Source: Diphasiastrum complanatum | Taxonomy: Eukaryota > Streptophyta > Lycopodiopsida > Lycopodiales > Lycopodiaceae | NCBI GenBank assembly: GCA_029204225.1 | Contig: CM055107.1 | Location: 43,501,507-43,565,506, forward strand | Length of the DNA: 64,000 bases | Reading direction: 5' to 3' | Part shown: in pieces, positions 1 to 10,735 of the stretch | Numbering within the stretch: the stretch's first letter is position 1 | Layout of the letters: every line of letters begins with the position of its first letter | Position numbers and translations under genes: made by a program | Notes under the pieces: generated by a model | The model's input: the letters and a program-made list of their open reading frames with translations, nothing else | The model's database searches: none | Told to the model about the DNA's origin: nothing

Positions 1-3000
1 CAGATTTAGAAAATATTTAAATGTCTAGTGTGGTACCAAAACACCACATTTAATCTGATTCTAAATCAATCCTGGGTCAGTAAGCAATTCTCAATGAGAA
101 ATTGCTATAACCCAGCGAGAAATTGTCTCAAACACAATTCTCATCAATATGCCTATGTACCAACAACTAGTTTATGCATGCAAATAACTTACTTCAAGGA
201 ATACTTTGTAGATCCACAAGATTAAAAGTTTGTATAAAAGGCTTTATGATTCCACAAAGATTCACTACATAACATATCTCTACAGATATCTCTTGATTTG
301 TACACAACACTTTCATAACCGAGAATCCTGTAACTTGGTTATCCTCTAAGAGAGACTATTTCTCAAAGAGTGTTATTTCACATCAAAAAATCTCGCCCGG
401 AGATTAACTTAAAAGAATATATTGTTAGCATGAATTTCTTCTCTTGCATCAACCCACGGATCTCAGTTCACACTAAGATCAAGTTGACTATCTCCAGCAA
501 GGAACAGGTTTCAACAGGCCCCCATCTTGCAATAGAATTACCAAGTTCTGACACAAATCAATCGGACTTGTTATCAGCCACTTTTCTATTGCAAGAGTAC
601 TTTCTTAATTTCCCCCTCTTAAATCTTTAAACCATATATCTACTATAATCCATAAAAGAACTCTGTAATATCGTAACATTCTATCGTGTCTGATTCCTAA
701 AACAGGTCCTTCATCCATAACAGATTCCTCCTAAATTCTCTGACAGATGCTTCTTCTTTTAATTTTTTTTTCTTCCACTTCTTCTCTTTTTAACAGGAAA
801 TGCCCCGAGTTTCCAAGGGGTGCATATCATTCGAGATTTGCACAAGAGAAGTTTCAAAGAAGAGATCCGAAAAAATTTTGAAAGCCAAAGAAGTGCTGCA
901 TCATTGTAAGCAAATACCAATGATGTCCCAAGACAATGACTTAACAAAAGATCTTCTTTATTACCAAACTTGAGAATTGACCTATAAATCAGAAAAGAAT
1001 TACTTGAAGATTCAAGTAGAGAAAACAATTTTAGAAAACAGTTCCATTAACCATTTATGTGACACTGTCCATGTTCAATGGGTAATCAAAATTACCTTCC
1101 AAGGAATCAACAAAAATCGGATTAATTAATGTGTTAAAAAATTCACCAATATATCCTTTATAAAGAAATAGCTTGTCGGGTTTCCGATTTTGTAAATTTG
1201 AGATATCTAAAAAGGGGTCATGACCAATATCTCAAATCTCCGACAAAACAACCGTTTTATGACCGATAATATTTGGCATCACTAAGTTTTCCGGCCATAC
1301 TATGGTCAACTGATACAGTTAGTTTCAGATTTGCATTTTGGAATCGCCTGCGTCCCATATCACAGATTCTTCCTCCATGAAGGCCTTCCACTTCCTGATC
1401 AAAGTGTTAGAAAAAATAATACAAGTATATGAAGTTCTCGGGAATTACTGAAAAATTCCAACTTCAATAATACAATTACCAACTCAAAAATTCTTTCGCC
1501 CCTTTTTAAAATCTCTACGGTCATTGAAAGGATAAAAGTATTCATCCTAACATGCCTTGAGTGAAAAATCTAGAAATGGGAAAGAATGAGCCGAATACAA
1601 ATTGTGTTGGTATGCCCCAGCTTCAAGCACATCAAGAAAACAACTATTTCATTTCAGTTTTACATTCCATCTAGGTAATTTCTGGGCCGATTTAACCATG
1701 CCCGTTCCCTTGTGTTCTTGCTTTGAGTGGTATGCTTAGACTAGTATCTTGTGTTTAGGACTTTATATTGGTATCAGGGTCATGGAAAGAGGAATCACAC
1801 TAGCAACATGTATCTACCAATCACAGAATCAAGCTTACACTAGTGAGAGCCGAACATGTATACTTATACCCTCCAAGGCCTATGCACCACTAGTAGTGCA
1901 CCGTGACACCTCACTGGACACCTCTGCAGCCTATCTGGGCCACATAATCCAGTTCCCTAATGACTCTCTGATAGACCCATGTGTTTAGGCCTACAACCAT
2001 TAATTATGACCATGTACACATAAGGGTCCCAATTCCCTTATAGTCACAATTAACTTATGGGTTGTTGGTCTACCGGTCCCTAGCGTGGCTAGGACATGCT
2101 ACCCGAGACCAGGCATGGGCATGACGTTAATCACTCACACGCTCTCTTTCTCTTTTCCACTCTCTCCTCTAACTGGGACTCCACGCCCTCCTCTCTTTCT
2201 ACAAGCATAGCATACATGCTAAAAAGGGGCTAAAGTAGCAAGAACTTAAACAAATATGCATAACATACAAAGTTATACTAATCTTAGCCAAATGCCACAT
2301 TTAACAAATATGGATCCAAAACAGCAGCACTTAGCTCTCTTGCATTGAGGATGAAAATTACATACAATGGGCTTCTTTTTATAGAAGCTTGTCGAGTTTC
2401 TTTTCCACCATTACTTATGGAACAAGATAATACAAGTCTCAAAATACCATGCACGCTCCCTATTGGGGCCTTGACTTTGACTTTTGCTTAAGTTTTTTAA
2501 GTCTAAGTTACACCTTGAGACTTGTTAATTCCAATTCTTTGCCCCCTAAGGACTAATGACACCACAAGTTGGGCTTACACTCGTAGGATGCCAATTCGGG
2601 GCCTCACTATAGATGGGCTCTTCAAGATGGACTTATACACACAAAATGCCATGCTTGGGCCATTAATTAGACAAAATTGATTACAAAATAATTAATTACA
2701 AAGGCTCCTTCCTTGTAAGGTGCTCCTTTCCTGAACTCTCTCGGGCTGCTCCATTGAAATGCCCCTTCGGCCTTGTATTCTAGCCCCCAAAGACTTCCTC
2801 GAACATACAAAAGAAATGATTTTGTTTGGGCAATTATGGATCGATCTAGTAAGCTAGCTTCATTCATCTACAACAATAGTTACAATTTCTGAATTAGTCC
2901 ATTTTTTTGTAGAGTGTTTGTTTAGTCTCTATGGATTATGATCAAAATATGTAAATCACTTTTGGTCGTCAGTGTTTTAGAAACTTAAAACTTGGCTTAG

Positions 3001-4320
3001 CTTCAATTCTTTCAATAATCCAAAATCCAATCATCATACGAAAAGAACAAATTAAAATTTGGAAAATATGCTTCATGCATATGTCTCAAATAAGTAGTCT
3101 CAATGGAAAGAGTAGCTCTTTTTAGTAGAATTTGTTTATAATAGGTACAAATCTTTGATAGTTAGTTATAGCCCATTAATGTCTATGTACAGATTCTAGT
3201 CAAAGTCACATGTTGAAACCTCGGGGATTCAATTCCATAATGTTACTAAATTCTTGTTTGATATGCAAGAAATGCTACAGTTGGTCAAGGAAATGCTTGG
3301 AATGTGCAAGATCGTGCATGACATCATGCTAATTTGCAACAAACTCGTCAATAATTTCAAGTTGGTCGTTGTGTACATTCATGTGTACCTAAGGATTAGA
3401 AGGTGATGTGAATTGGTAAGCATTCAAACTATCAACTAGGTTTTATGGACCTTTTCAAATAGTTAAATCAATTGAATTGATTTGAGGAATGAATCATGAA
3501 AAAACCTCTTAGAATTCTTCTAAATAGATATCATAACTAATGTCACCAACTTGTCAATATGAGCCTGGTAGGCGTTTTAAATCTTTTTGAATTATTGGAG
3601 AAGAAATTGGATGGTGGGGCGCGATGATGCATAAAATGTTAGTGTTTTGAAATTTACAAAACTAGTTTGATCGTAAAACCTTATGATAGTTGCTTAGTGT
3701 GATGTTGTTGTTTGAGGAGTTAAAGAATATATCATTGAATCACCTATATGCATCGGCCCAAAGTTTTGTTACCATTTCATGTAAAAAGATATAAAGGTTG
3801 TACCCAATATAGTTTGCCTCAAACGATGGGAAAAATGAGGATGGATTGGCTTTAATTGAAATATTTGCTTGAAGTAGGACTATGTTCATTTTTAAAGATG
3901 TTGTGAGTTTGAAAAAGGCATAGAACTTACAAGCAATTAAAATATTTAATTGCTCAAAATGACAATCCTAGCCAAGTCACCTAGTTCCGTAACGTACACT
4001 TTATACAATGAAAACACGAGGCATGTGAAAAAATAATAGTATCTTAAAGCTTTTGCCAAAAAAAAAATAAAAATCAGAGAGAGGACTTTCATCACCATTT
4101 GGCATTTACTCACCTTAATTTGCTACAATGTGGATATCCATGAAACACCACCTCAATCTACCTATTTTATATGTCTCAATGAGATACATTCAAAGTAAAT
4201 AATTTCTGAATCATCTAATTCAACCCTATAGCTTTGAATTCTAAGGAATTTTGTTGAATTTGGAAGAATTAGTATCTGATAGCGCGATCATATCCTCTAG
4301 GCTCTAGCTTATCCGAATGT
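1..4320. other. Stretch with no recognisable gene
   Basis: Both strands hold only short reading frames with no family resemblance that I can see. The composition is AT-rich, with pyrimidine-rich patches near 2150-2200. A TATA-like string (tataaaagg) lies near 233-241, but no gene follows it, so it may be part of an old LTR or chance. No paired repeats, tRNA-like cloverleaf or transposase motif was found here. Decayed transposon sequence is the likeliest origin; this is inference. Confidence 0.5.
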
Positions 4321-4321
4321 T

Positions 4322-4660
4322 AAGTGGGGGGGAAGGCCCTACCTGAGGGCCTTCCTTGCTGGGAGGGCCCTTGCCCGAGGGCGAGAGCCCGAGGGCTGGC
4401 CCCGACCAGCAAGGAAGGGCCTCCCCCTATGTAATGCCATTGTGCGAAGGTTGGTTTTTTTTTTTTTTTTTTTTTCTCGTTTTTTGTTGTACGGTACGGA
4501 CGTACGGCCGTACGTGTGGACCAGTTTGTTTTTTTTTTTTTTTTTTCGATTTTTTGTCGTTTTTTTTTTTCGCAATTTTTTTTTACGTTTGTGGTGGAAT
4601 GTGGATGTGGACAGCCAATGATGGGCTGCCACATAGCACATGCACATACCACCGGAGAGA
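4322..4660. repeat. GC-rich hairpin repeat with poly-T core, copy A
   Basis: The left end is a dense GC-rich fold-back. A perfect 10-bp inverted repeat (ggaaggccct, 4331-4340, against 4346-4355) with a 5-nt loop lies inside a larger imperfect hairpin pairing about 4346-4362 with 4406-4422. Next come three long T runs and a perfect 16-bp palindrome at 4500-4515 (acgtacggccgtacgt). The right part carries atgtggacagccaatg and gccacatagcacatg, which recur almost unchanged in the repeat at 6711-7020, so the two are copies of one dispersed family. No coding capacity is apparent; the long reading frames here are low-complexity artefacts. Confidence 0.6.
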
Positions 4661-4705
4661 GGAGAGAGAACGTGCATTCCATCGGAGAAAGAACATGCAT
4701 TCCAT

Positions 4706-4882
4706 CGGAGAGAGGAAAGAGAAGGACAGATTACTAGAGAGAAAATTGGATGAACATTATGCTCTGGAGGTGGTCCTAAAATACAAAGGACACCTAAGGA
4801 GAGAGAAGGATAGATTCATAGGAGAGAGAAAATTGGATGGACATTATGCTTCTAGAGGTGGTCCCAAAATACAAAGGACACA
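4706..4882. repeat. Tandem duplication, unit about 90 bp
   Basis: Two imperfect units, about 4706-4797 and 4798-4882, share gagagaaaattggatg, aacattatgct/gacattatgct, ggtggtcc and aaaatacaaaggacac. A second short duplication follows at about 4884-5000, where gtacaaaatgaacagattta occurs twice, once just beyond the stop codon of the C2 gene on the minus strand. The 3' flank of that gene has therefore been locally duplicated. Confidence 0.65.
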
Positions 4883-5002
4883 ATGCATTAATGTACAAAA
4901 TGAACAGATTTAAATGAGAACTTCATGCATTAAGGACACCTGAGCACAATGCATTACGTGTCTGTACAAAATGAACAGATTTAAATCAGAACTTCATCAG
5001 CC

Positions 5003-5476
5003 TCACACATGATAGAGATTGAAATCAAAGCGATCAGGAAATCTTCCGCCAGGAGGTATGCAGATGTTGAGCATCCCTTGTGACCGAGAGTCCTGAAAGA
5101 AGACGATGGACGTCACTGGAAACTTTGGACCGCCTCTAATTTTTACAGCATCAGATATGGAAACTCGAGCCGTGCCCAGCAGCTTATCTTTCCAAGTACC
5201 CGGGCAGTATATCTCTATGGTAAGCTGTGCGGTGACATCCTCCAAACGCCGTTGGTCGATTGTGAGACTGAGCTTCTGATCCCAACTGGGGTTGATCCCT
5301 CCCTCCTCATCAATGCGCGTGCACACTTTATGTGTGGGATCTACGTACGCTACTGCGTACGTTTTCAGTTTTCCGCCAAAATACTTCACGTTCCTTAATT
5401 CCTGTGCTGAAATTATGAAGAACTCCAACGTTCTGCGTGCTGGTGGCACTGCTGATCTGCTCACAGACTTTGCCAT
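5003..5476 (-). CDS. Small C2-domain protein, SRC2-like (gene 1)
   Basis: This is a 157-residue protein consisting almost entirely of one C2 domain, with no signal peptide or membrane segment. The N-terminal beta strand reads RRTLEFFIISAQELRN (about 14-29). It is followed by YAVAYVDPTHKVCTR and the family signature GGINPSWDQKL, then LTIEIYCPGTWKDKLLGTAR, and it ends in IPPGGRFPDRF. Plant proteins of this type (SRC2/BAP1 group) are small single-C2 proteins that associate with membranes or lipids, often in stress signalling; that role is inferred. The start ATG fits because MAKSV aligns with MARSV in the gene at 62722-63243. Compared with genes 2 and 3 it lacks one of two consecutive KDKLLG/RDKLVG-type hexapeptides. 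The acidic calcium ligands are not obviously complete. No intron is needed. Confidence 0.8.
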   Translation of the reverse strand: MAKSVSRSAVPPARRTLEFFIISAQELRNVKYFGGKLKTYAVAYVDPTHKVCTRIDEEGGINPSWDQKLSLTIDQRRLEDVTAQLTIEIYCPGTWKDKLLGTARVSISDAVKIRGGPKFPVTSIVFFQDSRSQGMLNICIPPGGRFPDRFDFNLYHV

Positions 5477-6710
5477 ATTCTTGAAAACTTGCAGGACTAC
5501 TTTGATTGTCTGAGAAGATGGGAAAGCTGTTGTGAGGGCTTTAGGTTCGGCAAATTAGCCCTTTCAATATGCCTCAACAGATGCAAAGCTTTACAGCGTA
5601 GGCTGGAGACAACAGTAGTAAATCAGAACGCACTACGTAAAACTCTGCCTTGTTTTCTTTTTTTCAGTCAGTAAAACATAATTTGTGCATGGCACTCGTA
5701 GTATCAGACTGAAAAGCTACGATAAATCAAATTAAACTCACCAAAACTGATCGAATCAGCTCAAATTCGAACAAACTCATGAGTTTTCTGACACTCAGTA
5801 AGGGTATTGCACACGGTGAAGGTTTGAGAATAGAGTGAGGCATCAAATTGCTTATATACTTATTATGGATAGGCAACAGCGACGAGGGAGTGGGGTCGAG
5901 CTGAATGCTAGAGCATTCTCCGGACCTCAACCTCACATGTACACACGTTTTACATGTTAGCAATAAACTCACGTGGCATTTAGCTCCACCCTGAACTGGA
6001 AGGTCACCCTCCGAAGCCTTTTTGTTGAGGAAATGGGGCGGGCTCTTCTTCACTGAAAGTCAGAGTCAAGTTTCTACCAGAAAGGTTGTTACAAAATTTT
6101 GTGTGTTTGCAAAGATTATGTACTAGGTATCCATCATACACAGGTGGGCTAGAGTACCTACTGTAGCACCCCAAGCTGCTAGAGTACCTAGTGTAACACC
6201 CCAAGCTGATGGAGCGATGAGGGTGGCTACAACAAGTAGCCCACCGTTGGATGATGAATACCATACTTAGCATTTGTACATCTACGTTGGAGATTCAAAA
6301 CCTTTTACAAGCCTTGCTATGCCTCACAATTGGGCGGTTCTTAACCAACCCGATGATGCCACATGTCCGCTATCATGCTATGTTCTACAAAGATTCACTC
6401 TTTTTTTAAAATAATAAACAAGATTATATTCAAATAAGAATGAAACTGGCATGTTAGCTCCAAACTTAGTTTCATAAAAAAATTGAAGGAATCTTTTGTG
6501 CAAATGGTAGGCATGTATGTTGCCCAACAACACAGTGGTGCCTCAAAAAAACCATTGCATTATTTTTCAAGGAAAGCCAAATTTCAAATTTCTTCAAGAA
6601 TCTATAGTAAAATGTCAAGTATCTCTTGCAAAGTGTTTGGTGTTTAAAATAGGGAAACTAATTCAACCCCTCTTGAAATTGCTAACAAGACAATGACCAA
6701 AAACTTATTG
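5477..6710. other. Upstream region of C2 gene 1 and spacer
   Basis: No further gene is visible. A 30-bp direct duplication lies at 6148-6177 and 6178-6207 (gctagagtacct...ccccaagct). The promoter of the minus-strand C2 gene should lie in the first few hundred bases, but I see no convincing TATA box to fix it. Confidence 0.4.
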
Positions 6711-7020
6711 ATGGTCGGGCCTTTCCTTGTGGAAGAAGGCAAAGCCCCAACCACACAGGAAGGCCCAAAGGGAAGACATTGGGCCCTCCCTTGCATAATG
6801 CCCAATTGTGATTTGTTTTTTCCGATTACTTTTTAAAGAAATTTGACTATTTTGGCAAAATTTCCATGTGGAGAGCCAATCGAGGCCCTCCCTTGCATAA
6901 TGCCCAATTGTGATTTTTTTTCGATTACTTTTTAGAGAAATTTGACTATTTTGGCAAAATTTCCATGTGGAGAGCCAATCGAGTGCCACATAACACATGG
7001 ACCATTCGACAAAATTCTCA
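6711..7020. repeat. GC-rich hairpin repeat, copy B, with 102-bp internal tandem duplication
   Basis: This copy opens with an imperfect fold-back (gggcctttccttgtgg against ccacacaggaaggccc, about 6718-6770), the same design as the start of the repeat at 4322. A unit running from ggccctcccttgcataatg to gagagccaatcga is present twice, at 6782-6883 and 6884-6983. The right end, atgtggagagccaatcgagtgccacataacacatg, matches copy A closely. It is non-coding and its transposon class is unresolved. Confidence 0.6.
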
Positions 7021-7471
7021 TGTGCTATATGGCTCGAAAATTCTAGCATAAGGCTTAAGGCTAGGTGTCATTCACTTATTGATTCTCCATATTCATTTTA
7101 TGGCCATTTTAGACTAGTGGCAAGTCCCTTTGCTTGGCTCTTTCACTTGCCGCCCATTTTTTGAACCTTGGCAAGTGAGTTGACCCCTTTTCAAACTTGG
7201 TTGGTAAGTGTTATATGGAGGGCCACAATTTGATTGGCTGGTTTGAATTTCTACCATACTATTGATCCATTTTTTTGGAGTTGCCCCTGACACCTCAAAA
7301 TGACAGGCAACATCCCTAGGTCCCAAAAATAGGCTTTAGTTGCCCCTATGCGGCAAAGGTCTCAAGCCAACTCTTTCACATGGTGACAAGTTTGAAAGGG
7401 GGGATACCCATTTTCCCTTGTAAATGGATCAATGGGAGAACCTTGCCAAGCAGAGTAATTTGAAACAACCC

Positions 7472-8184
7472 TTAGTCTTTGAAAAGTACATAGTCAGCCT
7501 CCGACATGATAGATAACATGGTGTGTGCTTTATCGGGCATAAACGAACCAACAAATGAGAGAAATTGATGTAGGACATAAACAACTTCAGCTTGCATGCA
7601 GGCACATAATATTTCCAATTCAGAATAAAAATCTCCTAGTTGCAAAGGGCGGTTCATATTGGCCCTTTGAGCATAATCTTGTTGCATCTTCACGCACAAG
7701 GAAAGTGCCGCAGCCAAAGCAATTCTTAGTTAAAACAAGCAGTGACTTTGACAACCAGTTGCAACTTTCAAACATTTGGATTTGCTAACATGCTTGCAAG
7801 TTGGTCAAAAAGCTTACGCATGTCATCATCACTTAATCAAATTTCCATTGAATGTTTGATTGTAGCAGTTGAAGTTTGCAATGAGTTTGTAGCAAAGGCC
7901 TTTGCCATTTTAGGTGGCCATGAAATACAAACTTGAAAATACGAGCACTTGGCATTACAATTTCTTGATAGTATATTTTCTAAGCTAGTGTTCAAGTATT
8001 GTTGCACAATGTGACTTCTATCAATCCAACTGCTTTCATCACAAATGTCTAAATTTTGTATATGAACATAATCCCCCTCCCACTCTTGAAAAATGAGGGT
8101 GAAGGGATATGCTGATGCCACAAAATTCCAAGTTAGCAATATAGTCAATTTGTTAGCAATAGAATGAAGGCGTGCACCAAGCAA
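7472..8184 (-). pseudogene. Weak coding-like stretch, unidentified
   Basis: On the minus strand two reading frames (8184-7837, 115 codons, and 7717-7472, 81 codons) are separated by a stretch that stays partly readable after single stop codons (for example LSDDDMRKLFDQLASML near 7790-7836). The composition looks protein-like: mixed hydrophobic and charged residues, few runs. No family is recognised. It may be a decayed gene or retroelement, or chance; confidence is low. Confidence 0.2.
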
Positions 8185-8488
8185 TAAATGACCTATAAGT
8201 TAGATTATCAATAACCATATAATAATCGAATTTCTAATTCACCAACAATCATGTTACATAGTCTACCTTGTGTAAATTTTTGTTTTTCTTTACGTGTAAC
8301 TAGTAGAAGAATCTTATGCATTATACAATTACAAGTGCCTTTGGAATCTATTTCCAACAAAATTTCACACGCAACAAGAACATGGATTAAATGAGACATT
8401 ATATTGCACAATTCTTGCTATTAATCTAGACTATTTTGCACACTGAAAATAGATTATTGTTGAACTTTCAACATTGCTCATATGATGT

Positions 8489-8516
8489 AAAATGCAAAAT
8501 GCAAAATGCAAAATGC
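8489..8516. repeat. Short tandem repeat (aaaatgc)4
   Basis: Four perfect 7-bp units lie in tandem. This is a simple microsatellite-like expansion in non-coding sequence. Confidence 0.8.
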
Positions 8517-8865
8517 ATTGACAAGCTTAGAAAGTGAACCATAACTTTCACAACTTGCAGAAGGCACTTTTGACTTGCCAAGAGTTTGAGATATTGACAA
8601 GTTTATCTTTCATACTAATGAAGTGCATTATGACAAGCACAATCATTGACCCTTGTCAACTACAGGTAGCTCAATCAACATTCACCAATGCCATGCTTTT
8701 AAGGTGTTCTTCCATCTTTGAATATAACAGTTAGAGTGTTCTATAAAACATGAAATATATTAACCTTCTTTCATAAAGTAGAACTTTTATACATTGTGAT
8801 TTAAAATCAAGAAGGAAAGAAAACATGTCTTTCATATATGTTAAGCTCTTTGAGTGATATATTTT

Positions 8866-9084
8866 CCAGGCACTTATTATTATTCTTGGAGCAAACACAT
8901 TGAAATCAGGTATCACTACCTTAGAGGAAAAGTGCAAAGCAAGGAAGTGTCATTGTTTTACTGCAGGTTAGAGTTAATGGCAGCAGATTACTTCACAAAA
9001 GCTCTATCAAAGGAGCACCATCTCAGATTTAACGACATGTTAAATCTAAAGATCCAAGTTTTTCATAATCCACATTAAGGGGGA
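8866..9084 (+). pseudogene. Copia RNase H C-terminal remnant
   Basis: The frame contains SKHIEIRYHYLRGKVQSKEV, the end of Ty1/copia RNase H (compare SKHIEIAHHFVR in the intact element at 38310-44740), followed by AADYFTKALSKEHH, equivalent to the usual ADIFTKxL motif. Upstream polyprotein is missing. The frame runs into a polypurine tract (aagggggag, about 9077-9085) and then LTR-like sequence beginning tgctgaattt at 9086, so this is the 3' end of a truncated plus-strand element. Confidence 0.75.
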
Positions 9085-9085
9085 G

Positions 9086-9905
9086 TGCTGAATTTCAACG
9101 CTCAGGACCAGATCCATTGAGTAATGAGCATCCTGAAAGATGCAGCCGAAGTCGACTCCATCAACTTTGAAGTCATCGAAGTGTAAAGTCCAACTTCATC
9201 GACTTCGACTTCTCAATGTATATAATCAAATGTTAACCTCGAAAGTGTCCGACATCGAAGTCATCTACTTCCTCCTGTGTATACTCATCTGATATATACA
9301 ACATCGACTTACCCAACATCGAAGCCATCGACTACTTCGACTTCGACTTCTCTCATTCAATCGAATTCATCTCCATCAACCAAATTCGTCGACATGTCCG
9401 ACTTTGACGACTTACCTGACGTTACCAATTTTTCACCAACTAACTCAACTGCGTCAACTTCTTCTTTATCAGGGAAAGTCGATCCATGAATTGTCAGACG
9501 ACTTCAAGTATATCTCTAACAGTCCAACTAATTTGTACATACATCTACAGTTAGAGAAGACGGCCATCTAATGCATAACGGCTACATTACATTAAGTAGT
9601 TAAGATTTCATGCTCCCAATGCACTAAGCACTGACATGCAATCATCAATATATAGCGTCAACACTCTTGCCAGATTGGAGAGGCTGTATTCTAGTTAAGT
9701 AACTAAGTTGCTATCAGTTAGCTATGTTTTTGCAGTCAACGATTATTAGCTGGAGAATTTCATGTGCCTATTGTCTTGTGCTACTCCATGCTCTTGTACT
9801 CATTTTTTCCATTCAATCAGAGTGCAAGTTCTGTCTCACTTCTGCTTCATTCTTTTTGCATTGCTACTTAGTCTTCATCTTGACTATCTTTGCTAGTAAC
9901 TGCTA
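9086..9905 (+). repeat. Probable 3' LTR rich in TCGA motifs
   Basis: It starts with TG directly after the polypurine tract. The first 400 bases are crowded with short repeats of catcgaagtcatcgac and ttcgacttc type, each centred on TCGA. A TATA-like atatatagc lies near 9648-9656. The end near 9905 (ctgctaca) is a guess, because no second LTR of this family is in the window. The short frame 9277-9489 is only a translation of the repeat motif (Ser/Thr-rich) and is not a gene. Confidence 0.5.
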
Positions 9906-9934
9906 CACTACTGATCCACAATCCATTCGCTATC

Positions 9935-10421
9935 AGACTTTCGCTACTATCCTACCATTTTCCAACAAATCTAGCATTCCAAATACCACCTCACATGAAG
10001 TATGGTGGAAGAACAAGTCGAGTCTAGCTCATGTTCGAATATTCGGATGTGTAGCATATGCACACATACCAGATAAGAAAAGGCAGAAGCTGGATGAAAA
10101 AGTCAAACAAGGTTTTCTTGTTGGATATGATGTACACTCATCATACTACAGAATGTACATGCCAGAGACCAATCAGATCAAGACTGTCATAGATGTCAAA
10201 TTTGACGAAGCTAGAATAATGGCTGATGGAGACCCTGTCGGTTACGATATTCTAAGCAAGACATACTATGATCTACCCACATCGATAGAGAGAGCAGATC
10301 ATGAACACTTGGAACAAGATATTCACTTACCACCTGAGTTGAGTGATGATTCAGATGGCGAACGACGGGGGCTATCGAATTGCCTACAACTAGAACATCG
10401 AGAACCCGAATAGCACGACTG
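9935..10421 (+). pseudogene. Copia integrase C-terminal fragment
   Basis: The frame gives TSHEVWWKNKSSLAHVRIFG, then GCVAYAHIPD, KKRQKLDEKVKQGFLVGYD, SSYYRMYMPETNQIK and VDVKFDEA. This is the classic copia order from the end of the integrase core into the linker (E.W...KPS..H.R.FGC / K.D.K...GxFVGY / F.E). The catalytic core and everything upstream are missing. The fragment stops exactly where the string aatagcacgactg (10409-10421) joins it to LTR sequence of a different kind, so it was cut by recombination or a later insertion. Confidence 0.75.
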
Positions 10422-10614
10422 TCTTAGATGCCTAAATTCTTCGCATTCTCTATGGTTGTCTACAACACCTACTCTGACATCTAAACAAATCAAAACTACT
10501 CTGCATTCTTAATCTCTAAAGCAATCGAAGATCCTTCTTCATCATTGTTTTTCTTTGGTGGGACGACGACCTCTATTTTGATGCGGCCTATGAACACCAT
10601 CATGTGTCCCATCA
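10409..10614 (+). repeat. Family A copia 5' LTR, 3' end only
   Basis: This stretch matches 16864-17070 closely (cctaaattcttcgcattctc, ttctttggtgggacgacgac, gcggcctatgaac, gtcccatca). It ends in CA three bases before a primer-binding-site-like string, as an LTR should. The upstream four-fifths of the LTR are absent, with a sharp junction at aatagcacgactg. Confidence 0.7.
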
Positions 10615-10617
10615 TAG

Positions 10618-10629
10618 TGGTTTCAGAGC
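10618..10629 (+). other. Primer-binding site of the first family A copy
   Basis: tggtttcagagc lies three bases downstream of the LTR end. It differs by one base from tggtatcagagc, which is complementary to the 3' end of plant initiator methionine tRNA and is the usual primer site of Ty1/copia elements. The intact version appears at 48060-48071 and, on the minus strand, at 44074-44085. Confidence 0.7.
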
Positions 10630-10735
10630 GCACAGTTTTTGGATGCACTAAGAGTCTTGAGATGAAGAACCTTATAAGTTAATAATTCAGAGCTAGTTTT
10701 TATATTTGATTCGTAATCTTTGTTCATCGATCATT

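Noticed and set aside
4320-4913. Overlapping long frames on both strands
   Set aside because: They are translations of poly-T/poly-A and GC-rich hairpin sequence (Phe, Lys and Gly/Pro/Arg runs) in a non-coding repeat.
9277-9489. Ser/Thr-rich 70-codon frame
   Set aside because: It is made from the LTR's TCGA-type short repeats; no independent coding evidence.
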